Assembly (NCBI RefSeq): GCF_003473485.1
Contig: NC_053049.1
Location: 9,486,001-9,550,000, forward strand
DNA from: Medicago truncatula
Lineage: Eukaryota > Streptophyta > Magnoliopsida > Fabales > Fabaceae
DNA length: 64,000 bases
Direction of reading: 5' to 3'
Positions 26,576-38,276 of the stretch are shown in pieces (position 1 is the stretch's first letter; the number at the start of each line of letters is the position of its first letter). Below the pieces are notes generated by a model. The model searched no databases. It was not told where the DNA came from and saw only the letters and a program-made list of their open reading frames with translations. The position numbers and the translations under genes were made by a program.

Positions 26576-26879
26576 TACGTTAAAACAATGAGTAAAAAAG
26601 AGAAGGGTAGAGAGAAAATTAAGGGTTAAATATGTGTATTAAATTTAGAGGTTCCTATTTATCATTGTTGTTTTTAAAATTCAATTTAGGTGGCTAGTTG
26701 TTATTGCTTGGTGGTGTTTTTTTTTTTAACATTTTTTGAAGGATAGTGTTATTTTCAAACTTTTTTTTTTTTTTTCATTTTCTCAATATGTACAGTTTAC
26801 ATTTTTTTTAATAAGAAAACCAATTCACATCGGTAATAAGTAAAATTGCATCATTCTTAAAAATAAAATAAAAGAGTAA

Positions 26880-27570
26880 AATTGCATTATAAATGTCTCA
26901 AGAAATTTGGAGTTGGATTTGGAAATTACTGGTAGCAGCTAGTGTTCAATGTTTTGGCATACAGAGGTGTCAATGTTTCTTCTGATTGTCCATTTTGGCA
27001 TAATGAAAACGAGACTATTCTCCACCGTCTCCTCCATTGCTCTCGATATGTTGCGGCTTGGCAGGGTTGTGGTTTCCCTAATCCAATTTCATTGTGGGAT
27101 GTGGATAATATAGTTAAGGTAATCCACAAAATAGTGAAGGATATTGGGATCCTTGCACCTTTGATTATGTGGAATATTTGGTGTACAAGAAACAAACTAG
27201 TTTTTGACAATATTCGTCCAGATATGCACTCGATTGTCACGACAATATTTTTCCAACTTCATCTTGCACACAAAGCTTTTGGTACTGACTCCTTGGTGAT
27301 TCCTATTCCCACTCCAAGGATGGTGAGTTGGTAGCATGGGAACGAGGACACCATAATTCTTAATTAATGTTGATGGAAGTGCTTTGAACAATCCAGGAAA
27401 GGCGGGCAATGGTGGGTTAATATGTAAGCACGATGGAAGTTTCCTTCGTGGTTTCTTCCGTGTTTATCACATGCTTTACTAGGCAATGCTTTAGGCATGT
27501 CCTTTTCAAGAACTTAATTTTCTTCTTCTTTTTTTTCCTTTCTTTTTCTTTTCTCATATAACAAAAAAAA
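26880..27570 (+). pseudogene. LINE fragment (RT zinc-binding plus RNase H start)
   Basis: The plus strand reads IWSWIWKLLVAASVQC, then MLAYRGVNVSSDCPFWHNENETILHRLLHC (zinc-binding Cys/His pattern) and LIMWNIWCTRNKLVFDN. After a frame break comes INVDGSALNNPGKAGNGGLICKHDGSFLRGFF, the start of the RNase H-like domain. An A-run at 27562-27570 is near the expected tail. Truncated at both ends and frameshifted. No target duplication resolved. Confidence 0.78.
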
Positions 27571-27584
27571 TATTTGAAATGTAA

Positions 27585-27695
27585 CACGATAACAAATCTG
27601 AAAGTTCTTTAAAAAAAATAACAAATTTGAAAGTTTTTGTTTTACAAGATAACAAATTTGAAAGTTCCCTCAAAGAAAACAAATTTGAAAGTTAG
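27585..27695. repeat. Short tandem repeat of 'aacaaatttgaaagtt' units
   Basis: Four diverged copies with variable spacers containing A-runs follow directly after the LINE tail. Confidence 0.75.
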
Positions 27696-28098
27696 TAAGA
27701 ACGTCGTCACAACACACATAATTATGGTATGAGAAATTTTTTAAAATGAGATAATTTGTTTTAGAAAATATTTTATCAAGTTTTTTTTTAAGTTAACAAT
27801 AATGTATATATTAAATTGTTATTTTTATTTATTTTGACAGTAAGTTATTTTATTTTCATTTAAACCACTAAAAATGTGAGATCAATTCATAAAATGGTAA
27901 AATTCAAAATCAAATTTGTATATTCATCATTTTGTGGTGTTAAGGATAAATGTATGTCCCCCCTCATAAAAAAAAAAATGTCTAAATTTTTGTTCTACAA
28001 GACAAATAAACAGTTTATCAGATGATAATCTAAATGTTTTTCAATTTTTTAATAAGTGGAAGTTTGTTGTTTCGATTGATTATCCTCAATCTAATCAA

Positions 28099-28518
28099 GT
28101 TTGTGGATCTGATTTGTGCCTTTTTTTTTCCCTAACAATCATATTCCAAGTAATTTCTTCTACCGTATGTATTTGATATCTTTTAGCTAATGAAATGCAT
28201 TCATTTGTGGATCTGATTTGTGCCTTTTTTTTCCCTAACAATCATATTCTAAAGGAAAATGTTGTTTTGCACGAAGCATTATTCCACGAAAGCCAAGAAT
28301 AAGACTAGCCTGACCATGATTGCCACCAAATCCTAAATTATATTATTTTAAAATAAAAAAGAAACTTTTGTAATTGTTTGATTGTACCTTATCGTGGCTT
28401 TCGTATTTTCATATTTCGTGGGATATAGCAATGCTGTATTCTAAATAATTTATTCTATCGTATGTATTTGATATCTTTTAGCTAATGAAATGCATTGATT
28501 TGTTTCTTTAAAAAAAAA
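28099..28518. repeat. Duplicated LINE 3'-end segments with insert
   Basis: 'gtggatctgatttgtgcc' occurs at 28101 and 28206. 'gtatgtatttgatatctttt' followed by 'agctaatgaaatgcatt' occurs at about 28166 and 28462, the latter followed by an A-run at 28509-28518. Between them, 28255-28436 has inverted 'cacgaaagcca'/'tggctttcgt' motifs and looks like a small foldback insertion. It reads as rearranged LINE tails. Confidence 0.55.
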
Positions 28519-28984
28519 ATATCCTAAGTAATTCGAAATCTTTGTGACCCTTCTGAATCTTTTTGGATCATTGACCAATCATTTGAATTATTGGCAACTT
28601 ATTTATGGTAACTGTGAGTGTCAAATCAAACAAGGATTCTATGCCATTTTGGTATGGAAAGTCACTGATTTAGTGTTAAAAGGCAGCGATAGGCTATATC
28701 AATTTAATAATTGTGTATTAGTGGTATCCTAGTTTGTATGGATATCATTTTGCCATTAGTATAAGGAATCTAATTCCTTTATTGATGAAGATTTGGCTAT
28801 TACACATTATTGTCCTGCGAATGGCAATTATATAAAGCGATGGTGGAAAAATTATAAGCATCTGACAATGAAAAATACAACAACGATTGCCAAAGTAGCT
28901 ATTTTAACACTTGTTTTTCTTTTTATGTTCATGGAAAATTTGAATATTAATGGTGATGGTGGTGCGTCCAGCAATCAAAGAAAC

Positions 28985-29588
28985 AAATGGATTTATTGGT
29001 AAAGTGGTGTCCGGCTACTTGACAACAGCATGATCATCTTAAAGAAGGTGACGGTGGGTGAAGATCATGTAGTTATTCTGATGACAAAGACAAAAATATG
29101 GGTTCAAGTTCATCAACTCCCATTTGGTTTCATGGACGTAAGTGTAGGCGCATTGGTGGGAAGTCACATTGGCAAGATGGTCAAATACGACGAGGAGAAC
29201 AATTAAGGCCCATGAAGAAAGTACATGAGCATCACGGTCGAGATTGATATGGAAGAACCTTTGAAGCAAGATCTGATAATTGAACGTGACGAGTGAGATG
29301 ATATAAAGCTCATATTCAAGTACGAAAAGCTAGGTAAACTCTCTTTCATCTCTGGCACAATAATAGGTCATACTGAATTCTTTTTGTAATAAAAAAAATA
29401 TGATTCGAGTGAAAAAAAGTGTGGAAGAAAGTGGGGGTGGTGGTAAACGGGCGAGTAAGTGGCTAGTAGGTGATTGGAGTTCAAATTCCGGTGGCCCGGA
29501 AGAAAAAGAATTGTCATTTAATGATAATCATTGCAGTCAATTAAATGCATGTGACAATTATGAAAACTCTAACCACAAAATTTATGAT
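28985..29588 (+). pseudogene. LINE ORF1 (gag-like zinc-knuckle) fragment, left arm
   Basis: The plus strand reads KIWVQVHQLPFGFMDVSVGALVGSHIGKMVKYDEEN, then ITVEIDMEEPLKQDLIIER and FKYEKLG. This is the conserved DUF4283/zf-CCHC_4 region of plant LINE ORF1 proteins, with stops and frameshifts. It is the left arm of an inverted repeat whose right arm is 29952-30600. Confidence 0.7.
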
Positions 29589-29590
29589 TG

Positions 29591-29792
29591 AATTAAAGTT
29601 GATGTTGACCCGCGTATAACAAACTTAACTTTTTATAAGTTTATCGAGTGTCAAAGGTCCGATTAGTCGGATTAGAACGTTGGTGGATCGTAATTGACCC
29701 GTGTACTAATCAGGACCAATCATACCTTTGACACTCGGTAAACTTATAAAAAAGTTAATTTTCTTGTACATGGTTCAACATTGACTTTAATT
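29591..29792. repeat. Foldback MITE in hairpin loop, about 200 bp
   Basis: The left block 'aattaaagttgatgttgac' through 'ttataagtttatcgagtgtc' is inverted at the right end as 'gacactcggtaaacttataa' to 'ttgactttaatt'. Arms of about 75-80 bp. No clear target duplication. Confidence 0.7.
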
Positions 29793-29815
29793 CGGCCATA
29801 AAAAAAGTTGTGGTT

Positions 29816-29948
29816 GTCCCGTGAGCATAGCTCAGTTGGTAGGACAATGCATTATTATATGCAGGGGCCGGGGTTCGAACCCCAGACACCCTACTTATTC
29901 ACCTTATAAGGTGAATTCTAGCCGTTAGGCTACCTGACCAAAAAAAAA
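29816..29948 (+). mobile_element. tRNA-derived SINE
   Basis: A box region 'agctcagttggtagg' (29830-29844) and B box 'ggttcgaacccc' (29872-29883) precede a non-tRNA tail with the hairpin 'ttataaggtgaattctagcc' and an A-run at 29940-29948. ttgtggtt flanks it at 29808-29815 and 29949-29956. It does not fold into a complete tRNA, so it is a retroposon and not a tRNA gene. Confidence 0.8.
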
Positions 29949-29951
29949 TTG

Positions 29952-30600
29952 TGGTTAGAGTTTCCATAACTTTCACCTGCATTTTTTTGATTGCTTTGAC
30001 TATCATTAAATGACGACCCTTGTTCTTTCTGAAAATCGGAATTTGAACTCTGGCCACCTACTAGCCACTTACTCGTCGGTTTACCACCATCCGTAGAGTT
30101 ACTTTCAGCGCAGAGATAAGGTTCCCACTTTCTTCCACCCTTTTTTTCACTTGATTCATATTTTTTTATTACAAGATTTTTTTTGTATACCTAATGAGCC
30201 GCAAATAAAACACAGTTTACCAAGTTTTTCGTACTTGAATATGAGTTTTATATCATCTTCCTCCTCACGTTCAATCACCATATCATCACCAGATCTTACT
30301 TTAAAGGTTCTTCCATATCAATCTTGACCCAGACTCTCATGTACTTTCTCCATGGACCGTAATTGTTCTCTTCATCGTATTTGACAATCTTGCCAATGTG
30401 ACTTCCCACCAATGCGCCTATACTTGCATCCATGAAACCAAACGAGAGTTGATGAACTTGAACCCATATTTCTGTCGTAGTCATGTGTTGTCAAGTAGCC
30501 ATAGACTACCATCAAGAATTCTTTCAAGATCATCTTTGCGGAACAACTGGACCATGAATTTATTGTTATCCATCTGGATTAAATCCATTTGTTTCCATCA
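29952..30600 (-). pseudogene. LINE ORF1 (gag-like zinc-knuckle) fragment, right arm
   Basis: The minus strand reads MTTTEIWVQVHQLSFGFMDASIGALVGSHIGKIVKYDEENNYGPW, then YMRVWVKIDMEEPLK and FKYEKLGKLC. It is preceded by FRKDDLERILDGSLWLL near 30530. It matches 28985-29588 in opposite orientation over about 600 bp and is slightly better preserved. With the left arm it forms a large potential hairpin. Confidence 0.75.
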
Positions 30601-30949
30601 TGAATTTATTCTTATGCATCTTCGATTGTGGATAAGTGAATTGGTTTATTCACCACCACTCTATCAATAAGGCACAAGTCAACATGTAGATTTTAAATTT
30701 TTATTTTTTTAGAGAATGTACATTTTAATATAATCTGCATTATTTTTATTTTTTCATTTTAATGAATATTGTAGATGAGTTATAAATGTCACAAGTAATA
30801 ATCACAATGAAACATGATAACAACATTCAGTTCTTAGCACAGAAAGCAAGACCAGATGAAATACATATATGTACTTGTCACACTCCTTTTTTTTTTTTTC
30901 CCCAAACTTCAAAATCAAATACAACTTAATTAATCATTAGATAACAACA

Positions 30950-32703
30950 TCAACAAGAGCATGAAGACAACTTCTTTATCTCACTAATTTCCAATTCAGC
31001 ACCTGAAATTACATCAATCTTAGACCCTTTTAGTGCAATCCCCTTCACATTACCACATTCCAATGCCTTTTTAGAAACTACACTATTAATCTCTTCTAGC
31101 AATTTCATAAATGCACCCTCCACATTCACACCAGTAAGAGCTGAAGTCTCTGAGAAGAATAAACCTTGGTCTTCTGCAAACTCAACTGCATCTTCAGTAG
31201 GGACCATTCTCAAATCAACAAGGTCACCTTTGTTACCAACTAGCATGATCACAATTGAGTTATCTGCATGTGCTCTAAGTTCCTCAACCCATTTAGCAAC
31301 ATGATCAAAAGATTGCCTTTTGGTTATGTCATATACTAGCATTGCTCCTAATGCACCTCTATAGTATGCACTTGTTACAGCTCTGTACCTATATCAACAA
31401 CATAATTTACATGTATATATCATATGTCAAAAGAATTTATCTGCAGTATACACATAAATGATCAGGGGTTATTTTTTGATTTAACCGGGGCAGATTCCGT
31501 ATACAACTACAGAGACTAATTCTACGATATAACTGATATTTATTTAAGATGCCGATCTCTCCCAACATTTTTGGTTCTTTATAAACTTAAGTATCGAACA
31601 TTTGACTACATACTTAAAAGATTAAATGTCAATAATATGTCATTGGTAAATGATCAAATGTTATCGGTATACTTTTTATATTTGTACTTCTATGAGGTAT
31701 CTAAACACAGACTAATCTCCTTATGAGAATTTGTTGTGCATATAAGGTGTATTCTTTCTTTTTAACCTAATTTCTTCATATGCAAGAGTCAATAATCAAA
31801 CTTCTGATCACTTACTTAAGGTACCTGAGTCTCGTGCCACTTGTACCAAACTCATGTCAGTGTGTTATTATTAGTATACTTTAACAATAAGTTCTATTTT
31901 TTGAAAATGTATTTCCCTTTACCATTAATGCACACACTGAACAATTTTCAATCCATTGTAATCTAGTCACCTACCTTTTCTAAAGCAGGGTATAATCTTC
32001 TAAGAAGCAATGCATTCATCCAAAACTGTTCACTGTCTCATACTTAAAACCCCTTCCAGAACATTAATGTGCTTCTTTGTAATGTATTTTTCTTACGTCA
32101 AAATGGTATGTATGAAGCTTAGAGAAACACCAATACTACACTAATATTGCAATAATAATAATAATTAAAAAAATTAAATGTTACCACATGTGTCGGTGTC
32201 ATAATGAGTGCGTGAATGCTGATTTTTAACTTAGGACCATTATGTACCATTTCGATAAAATAATTAATAACTAAATGTTACCATATGTGTGTGTCGGTGT
32301 CATAATCATTATCAGAGTGCTGATTTTAAACTTAGGACCATTATGTACCATTTTGAAACTCAATGTAGCTCAATGGAAATATAGAAGGACAAGAAAAAAG
32401 TAAACAAAGAAATCAAACACACAAACAAAAATGAGAGATGAACCTTTCTTGGCCAGCAGTATCCCAGATCTGAGCTTTAATTACTTTACCATTAATAGTG
32501 ACAGTCCTAGTTTGAAATTCAACACCAATAGTTGACTTTGAGTCAAAGCAAAACTCATTCTTTGAAAACCTTGATAGTATTTGAGTCTTTCCTACTGCTG
32601 AGTCACCAATGACAACAACCTTAAACACATAATCTATTTTCTCTTCCATATCATAATCTATTTTCTTGTGTCCATTTTCTTGCTTCTTCTCACCCTGGAC
32701 CAT
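30950..32703 (-). CDS. RABA3: RABA3-type Rab GTPase
   Basis: Small GTPase of the plant RabA (Rab11) group, acting in trans-Golgi/recycling-endosome traffic. Exons on the minus strand are 32703-32444 and 31388-30950, joined in phase within the Arg codon of AGQER to give 232 aa. Motifs: P-loop GDSAVGKT (33-40), switch I region [12 protein letters not shown]3 WDTAGQE (80-86), NKGD and ETSAL, hypervariable tail, and C-terminal CSC for geranylgeranylation. The acidic/basic N-terminal extension before [16 protein letters not shown] and the tail [12 protein letters not shown] resemble Arabidopsis RABA3 more than RABA1/2/4/5/6. The intron position inside AGQER is common in RabA genes. The 1055-bp intron carries a tandem repeat (32176-32355). 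Confidence 0.92.
32176..32355. repeat. Tandem repeat in RABA3 intron, 2 copies of ~95 bp
   Basis: Each copy contains 'aaatgttacca', 'tgtcggtgtcataat', 'tgctgattttt/aaac' and 'taggaccattatgtaccat'. The second is slightly diverged. It lies within the intron and does not affect the coding sequence. Confidence 0.8.
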
Positions 32704-33770
32704 TTTTCTTCACAAGACAAGATGTTGCAAAAAATAGACCCTTACAAAACCTTGCACCTTGGTCTTAATTTCTCACAACATTCAAAAATATAATAACTTG
32801 GTCTTAGGGGTCAAAGAAGCATGAAAGGGAACAGGGAAAAGGTAGGAAAAAATATGAACAAGACAAGACCAATGTTGAAACAATTTTAATAGTGGTAAAA
32901 GAATAGGCAAGGAAGTGGGGTCTAGTCTGTGTCTATGCTTTTAATTTTATGCGACATAATTATTGGACATTATTGCTTTCATACCTTCTTCTCATGATAT
33001 ATCATGTCATATTTATTATATACTTTGTTATATTATTTGTTGTAGAATTGGATTCGGATCTTACAGTAATATTAAGTGTATGTTTGGTATCATAATGGAT
33101 TCTAACATATATATTGTGATATTAAACATGAGTTCGGTCTTACGGATATGAAAAGTTTGAGTAGGATGAGATACTTCGATAAAATTGGTCAATCATATTT
33201 TTTTAGTAGAGATGAGTTGTCACAGTAGGTAAATACTTCTCAAACGTATGATAGAAGAATATGATAGCATGTTGTTTACTATATATTCGGCAACACAAAA
33301 AATTTGTCAAGAGCACGATGATTTACCGTGATTTTACAGAACCTACTTAGGGTAGCCTAGGAAAATCACATTTGCTTGTCTAATTTTGACAAGTTTATGA
33401 TAACAAACATAGGTAGCATAATTGTAAATACAAATTAGGCAACATTTTCTAAAAAGCTATATATAGTGGTTTGGTTTGGCTGAGGTTGAGGGAACCGGGA
33501 ATCATAAGAATAGTTAAAGTGTCTAGCTTTGGTGACTTTGGTCTAATTTATGGCGCAATCCAAGGACAAATATATTGCTTCTCTTTTCCATGATTCTTTC
33601 TCCTAATAATATTGAGTCATGTCTCATGAAGAAATAGAAAGGAAGAAAAAACAAACCCTTTGTGATGCAATTGTTTTTCAAACTTCAAAGCCAGAAACTT
33701 ATATGTTTATTTATTTACGCATGGATGCCAAGTGCATTTTTTAATTTGAATGCAAAAAAACCAAAAACAA
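32704..33770. other. Upstream region of RABA3 and tRNA 3' flank
   Basis: Probable RABA3 leader and promoter on the right side of the gene. No other gene or repeat recognised. Confidence 0.5.
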
Positions 33771-33771
33771 A

Positions 33772-33844
33772 TTCCGTTGCCGGGACTTGAACCCGGGTCT
33801 CTCGGGTGAGAGCCGAGTATCCTGACCAACTAGACTACAACGGA
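33772..33844 (-). tRNA. trnE-CUC: tRNA-Glu (anticodon CUC)
   Basis: The minus strand folds as a complete cloverleaf: acceptor tccgttg paired with caacgga, D-loop gtctagttggtcagga, anticodon stem-loop around ggctctcac with CUC, and T arm cccgggttcaagtcccgg. 73 nt including the discriminator base. No intron and no encoded CCA, as expected for a eukaryotic nuclear gene. T-runs of five and seven downstream on the minus strand (about 33750-33766) serve as pol III terminators. Confidence 0.95.
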
Positions 33845-34109
33845 TTGGTAATTCACTTCTTCACAGTATAATATATATTACGTAACGATTTATTAGAAGT
33901 ACATTTTTTTATTTTTTTGAAAGAATTAGAATTACTTTCTTGTTTATTATGTTATGCACATGACAATAAAATGTTCTCAATTATAAGATAGTTTGTGACA
34001 TTAGATAAATTACTAATATTTATATATTTGTTTTACAAAATAGGGTTAGATAAATTACTAATATTTAATTAATGTTTTGTTAAAGTATTAAAAAAAAAAT
34101 AATTTGGGA

Positions 34110-34285
34110 GAGATTTTTATAATATTCTACACAATTTCATTAAGAAAATACAAAAACTAACTTAAAAATAGAGAACCAAAAGTAGTGATTGAAAAATTTA
34201 TAGGGACTAAAAGTTGAAGAATTTTTTTAGAGGAAATAAAAAAAAAAATTGGTATATTTATATGGACCAAAAACATATTTAACCC
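34110..34285. mobile_element. Partial copy of the 36397-36875 foldback element
   Basis: 'aaaatagagaaccaaaagt', 'agtgattgaaaa', 'agggactaaaagttgaaga' and 'ggaccaaaaacatatttaac' match the right half of the element at 36397-36875. The left half is absent. Confidence 0.6.
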
Positions 34286-34361
34286 AATAAAATAACCCTA
34301 ATTTTTAATTAGTTGAAAATTCATATCAATCTTTTTATGCATTTTATACATAAGGTTTGAT

Positions 34362-35556
34362 GAAAAGTATCCTTAATACTTATGAGGCAGCTTCAGGTCA
34401 AGCTATTAGTTTACCGAAGTTAGAAATTTTCTACAGTAGGAATGTGCCAGATGCATTGAAAAACAATATTACAAACATTTTAGCGGTTCGTGCTGTTTTA
34501 GGTACCGGCAAGTATTTAGAAATGCCATCTATGATTAGGAGGGATAGAACAACCACATTTGCTTACATTAAGGATCGAGTTTGGCAAAGAATTAACTCAT
34601 GGAGTAGCAAGTGTTTGTCCAAGGCAAGGTACGAGGTTATGATCAAGTCAGTCCTTCAAGCCATTCCCTCATATGTTATGAGTCTGTATCAGTTACCCTC
34701 CACGTTAATCACTAATATCGAACGAATGATGAACACATTTTGGAGGGGGCATGGCAGCACTAACCATAGGGGCATCAATTTGTTGAGTTGGGAAAAGTTG
34801 TCGATGCATAAAACACATGGTGGTATGGGATTCGAAGATCTCTCGACTTTTAATTTATCGATATTACGGAAACAAGGATGGAAATTTCTTACAGAGACTA
34901 ATTCTCTAGTATGCCGCATTTTCAAGGCGAGGTACTTTCCGAATAAATCCTTCCTTAATGCGTCTATTGGCCACAATTCGAGCTATGTGTGGCGTAGCAT
35001 ACTTCGTGCAGCAAGCCTTGCTCCGACACCATTCGCATTCAGGTACTGTGACGCATGAGTTGCTGCCACCGAGCCTTGGGAGATATAAATGTAATGTTGA
35101 TGCGGCTTTCTAGGATCAGTTTCAGCGAACAGGTATTGGTGTGTGTCTTCGAGATGATACCGAAACATTAGTGCTAGCGAAGACGTTACAATTTGATCAT
35201 TATTTTCCCGTGGCAGTTGGTGAAGCTTTGAGTTTGTTTCACGCTCTTCAATGGATGCAAGATATGCATTTTGATTATATTGATTTTGAGCTTGATTCAA
35301 AGGTTGATGCTTGCCATTCTCGCCATACCGATATTACTGAATTTGGAAGCATCATCACTACTTGTAGAGAGATGTTCTCTGCTTCTTTTCCTAACTCCCG
35401 GGTAGAGTTTATTAGGCGACAAGTGAATTCGGCGGCTCATACTCTTGCAAGAGAAGTAATTTCCTTAGCTAGTCCCACTATTTATTATGTAATCCTAAGT
35501 TGTATTGAACATATTATCATTAATGAAATGCTATAAGCACTTTTCTCTCAAAAAAA
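34362..35556 (+). pseudogene. LINE insertion lacking RT zinc-finger region
   Basis: Flanked by an exact 16-bp duplication, atacataaggtttgat, at 34346-34361 and 35557-35572, with an A-tail just before the right copy. The first part reads KSILNTYEAASGQAISLPKLEIFYSRN, then AYIKDRVWQRINSWSSKCLSKARYEVMIKSVLQAIPSYVMS and HGGMGFEDLSTFNLSILRKQGW: the RT C-terminal and connection region. At YVWRSILRAA it jumps to ELLPPSLGRYKCNVDAAF, then (after a stop) GIGVCLRDD..VEFIRRQVNSAAHTLAREV, the RNase H-like domain. The zinc-binding segment in between is deleted. 5'-truncated and inactive. Confidence 0.88.
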
Positions 35557-35572
35557 ATACATAAGGTTTGAT

Positions 35573-36390
35573 TTTCGCATTTACAATGCAAAACCATTCA
35601 AAAGAAATTTTTTGGTTTACAGTACAAAACCATTCATTTGAAATGAATATTTTCGAAATAAAACTAAAATTGTTTGTTGGACGGACTGTACTGAATGCTG
35701 CACGGATGCATTTACCTTATGTTTTTTTAGGGGACATTTATCTTTTCTTGATGGTAAGTGCATTGTCATTTATTTATGTGGACAAGCAAAGACCAAGACG
35801 GCACAGCATAAGCGTTTTACTTAATTGGACTTGGTGTTTCACATGGAACAACAACAAATCTAGAAACCAAATCTGACTCATTTCTAATCTCAAAATCAAA
35901 GAAGCATAAACCAAATTCGACTCATCTTTAATCTCAAAATCAAAGAAGCATAAACCATGTTTCGTGGTTGTTGTTAATCTTTGAGAGAAAGAGAAGAGGA
36001 AAAGAAGATGAATATATGAGATGAGGAAGAGAAGAAGAAGAGAAGACAGGGGAGAGAAGAAGAGGAACGATAATGAGAGAAGAATTTTTTTTAAATCTTT
36101 ATTTATTTTTTAAAATAATGACATTTTAATGAATTTAATTATTATTTAAAAACACTGCAAAAATGCCAATTGTATTAAAAAAATTATACAATATCACGCA
36201 ACATCAACGAATTTGGTGAGTCAGATGGGTCAAGGGACATTTCTGAAGAATCTTTATTTTAAAAGGATAAAATTTAAACAAAGTGTTTTACATAGGGAAA
36301 TCGAAAATAACCTATATTATAGAGGGGGTAAATTTTTTTTATCTTTCATATGTTTTTTGTCCCTATATTTAATCTTTGATATATAAAATA
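35573..36390. other. Intergenic, mostly unrecognised
   Basis: A/G-rich 'gaagaagagaag' tract at about 35985-36080. At 36290-36335 'gaaaataacctatattatag' and 'gggggtaaa' resemble one end of the element seen at 60707 and 18692. No coding evidence. Confidence 0.45.
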
Positions 36391-36396
36391 GGGTTG

Positions 36397-36875
36397 CATA
36401 TGTTTTTGGTTCTTATAATTATGTCTACTTTTCGTTTAGTTCCTCTAAATTTTTCTTCAACTTTTAGTCACTCCAAAATTTTCCATTTTCACTTTTGGTC
36501 CCTCCTTTAAAGTAAACTCTTGAAGAAATCATATTTTTAAATAAAGTTTTCTAGAAAAATTCATAATATTATAAGAATCCCTTCCAAAAAAATTATAATT
36601 TTTAAACAAAACTTAAATTTAATATCAATTTTTATATTTTTTACAGTTAAAAATTCATATTTAATTTTTGTTTTGTTAAAAAATTCTAATTTTTTTACAA
36701 TATTCTACACATTTATGCATAATTTCATTAAAAAATACAGAAATTAACTTAAAAATAGAGACCAAAGGTAGTGATTGAAAATTTTATAGGGATTAAAAGT
36801 TGAAGAAATTTTTTAGAGGAACTAAAACGAAAAATTGGTACATTTATAGGAATTAAAAATATATTTAACTCTTAA
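36397..36875. mobile_element. Foldback MITE, about 480 bp
   Basis: The left arm 'gcatatgtttttggttctta', 'cgtttagttcct' and 'tttcactttt' is inverted on the right as 'ggaactaaaacgaaaa' and 'aggaattaaaaatatattta'. The interior is AT-rich with 'aaaattcataa' variants. Target duplication not resolved. Confidence 0.65.
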
Positions 36876-36879
36876 TTAT

Positions 36880-38276
36880 ACATAAAGTCAAATGTATTTT
36901 ATATTTTTTGACTTGATTCTCCTAGCCAAAAAGTCTGCACATACATTGCCTTCACGGAGCACATGTTTGAACACCAAACCTGGAAGATGATCCAACAAAC
37001 TTGTTATTTAATCATCTAACTGTTATTTAATAAATCACCAACCTTTATTCAAAAAAAAAATCATCAACCTCAACATCTGGATCTGGAGTAAACAAAAAGA
37101 AATTTTTTTAATATTATATTTGAGAATCTTTTTGAATAACAACCAATCATAGGGCATGGAAATAAAATCAAATATTTTTTTAGTAACAACAAATCACCAA
37201 CCTCAACATTAGAAATATTCACAAATTTTTTATATTGATACTTATATCATGTTGATAAATATTCAACTCATCATAGGACATAGATTTTTTACCTTGGGAA
37301 ACAAAGAGAGTCTAAGCCCTCATTGGACATAGATTTAGTGACATCATTTTCACTTTCACTTTCACTTTCATTTTCTGTTCTGTTATTTTCTTTGACCTTT
37401 AAAAACTACTATAATTGTTAACATGGTAATTTATTTACAACCCTACCAAGTCAAAGTCTCAAAGGATGGAAAATTCCTCTACTACACACCTGGAAACACA
37501 AGTGTGGATAGAAGAACTAAGGAGAAAAAAAAAACACTACAAAGTCCAAACAAAACCACTTTCCAAATTGAACTCTTCTTTGCTTCATTCACTTCTTCAA
37601 AATGAAATCATATAAATAATATAAAGCCTTTCATTTTGTGCTAAGATCTTTGTTATTCATGAAAGTTTCTTTTGCTTAAAAAGGGTTCTCAAATTCATGG
37701 CTATTATTTCTCTTTAAGTCTTTCTCAGGTATGTGTTGACTTTTGAGTCTTCCCTTGTTTGGTTTCTCTGAATATGTCAATAGGGTCTTCCAACTTGCAC
37801 CTATTTTCTTCTCTGAATATTTCAATATGAATATGTCAATAGGGTCTTTTCTTTTTATGTCTCATTTTCATTGATTAACATTGGTTTTTGATATAGTAAC
37901 TTCATGCTTCTATTGTGTTTCATTTCATATATTGTTGCAATGTTTTGTACAAAGTTTTGGAGACATTAAATGTCCACAAACTTATGATAGTAATCTATTA
38001 TCAGTTCTATTGTAGAAAAGAAATTGGTAAATGAATCTGATAAACTCCTTCTGTTTTTGTTTTCTTTATATATTATTATCAGATTTAGACCTTGTTTGGA
38101 TAAACAGCTTATTTAAGTTCTAATGGAATAAGAGCTTATCGCGTGAGAGCATTCATTGATCAGAAGGCTTTGGAAGTTTATGCAAATTGCAACCCTTTTG
38201 CCAACATTTGATAGTGTTATTGATTCATGGGAAGAAAAAGGTTATTATTTTGTATACTGAATTGCTGCATTGTAAG
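36880..38276 (+). promoter_or_regulatory. Upstream region and probable 5'-UTR intron of PUB gene
   Basis: A (CACTTT)n tract lies at about 37346-37376. 'ttctcaggtatgtg' at 37725-37738 looks like a 5'-UTR exon end with a good donor, and an acceptor near 38276 ('cattgtaag') would join it just before the ATG. At 38088-38135 'ccttgtttggataaacagct' matches the end of a common hAT-type MITE and probably lies inside this intron. No transcript evidence is available. Confidence 0.4.

Noticed and set aside
26438..26629. 63-aa frame with KKEKGREKIKG tail
   Set aside because: Overlaps a truncated SINE and simple AG-rich sequence; no protein-family signal.
29821..29890. tRNA gene from A and B boxes
   Set aside because: No paired acceptor stem or anticodon arm; SINE tail, A-run and flanking direct repeat indicate a retroposon.
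34357..35058. 233-aa frame as an independent host protein
   Set aside because: It is the RT connection region of a LINE; its first few bases lie in the target duplication.
38187..38276. N-terminal 30-residue extension of the U-box protein
   Set aside because: The extension has no family match and the region looks like leader/intron; ATG 38277 or 38280 fits the family.
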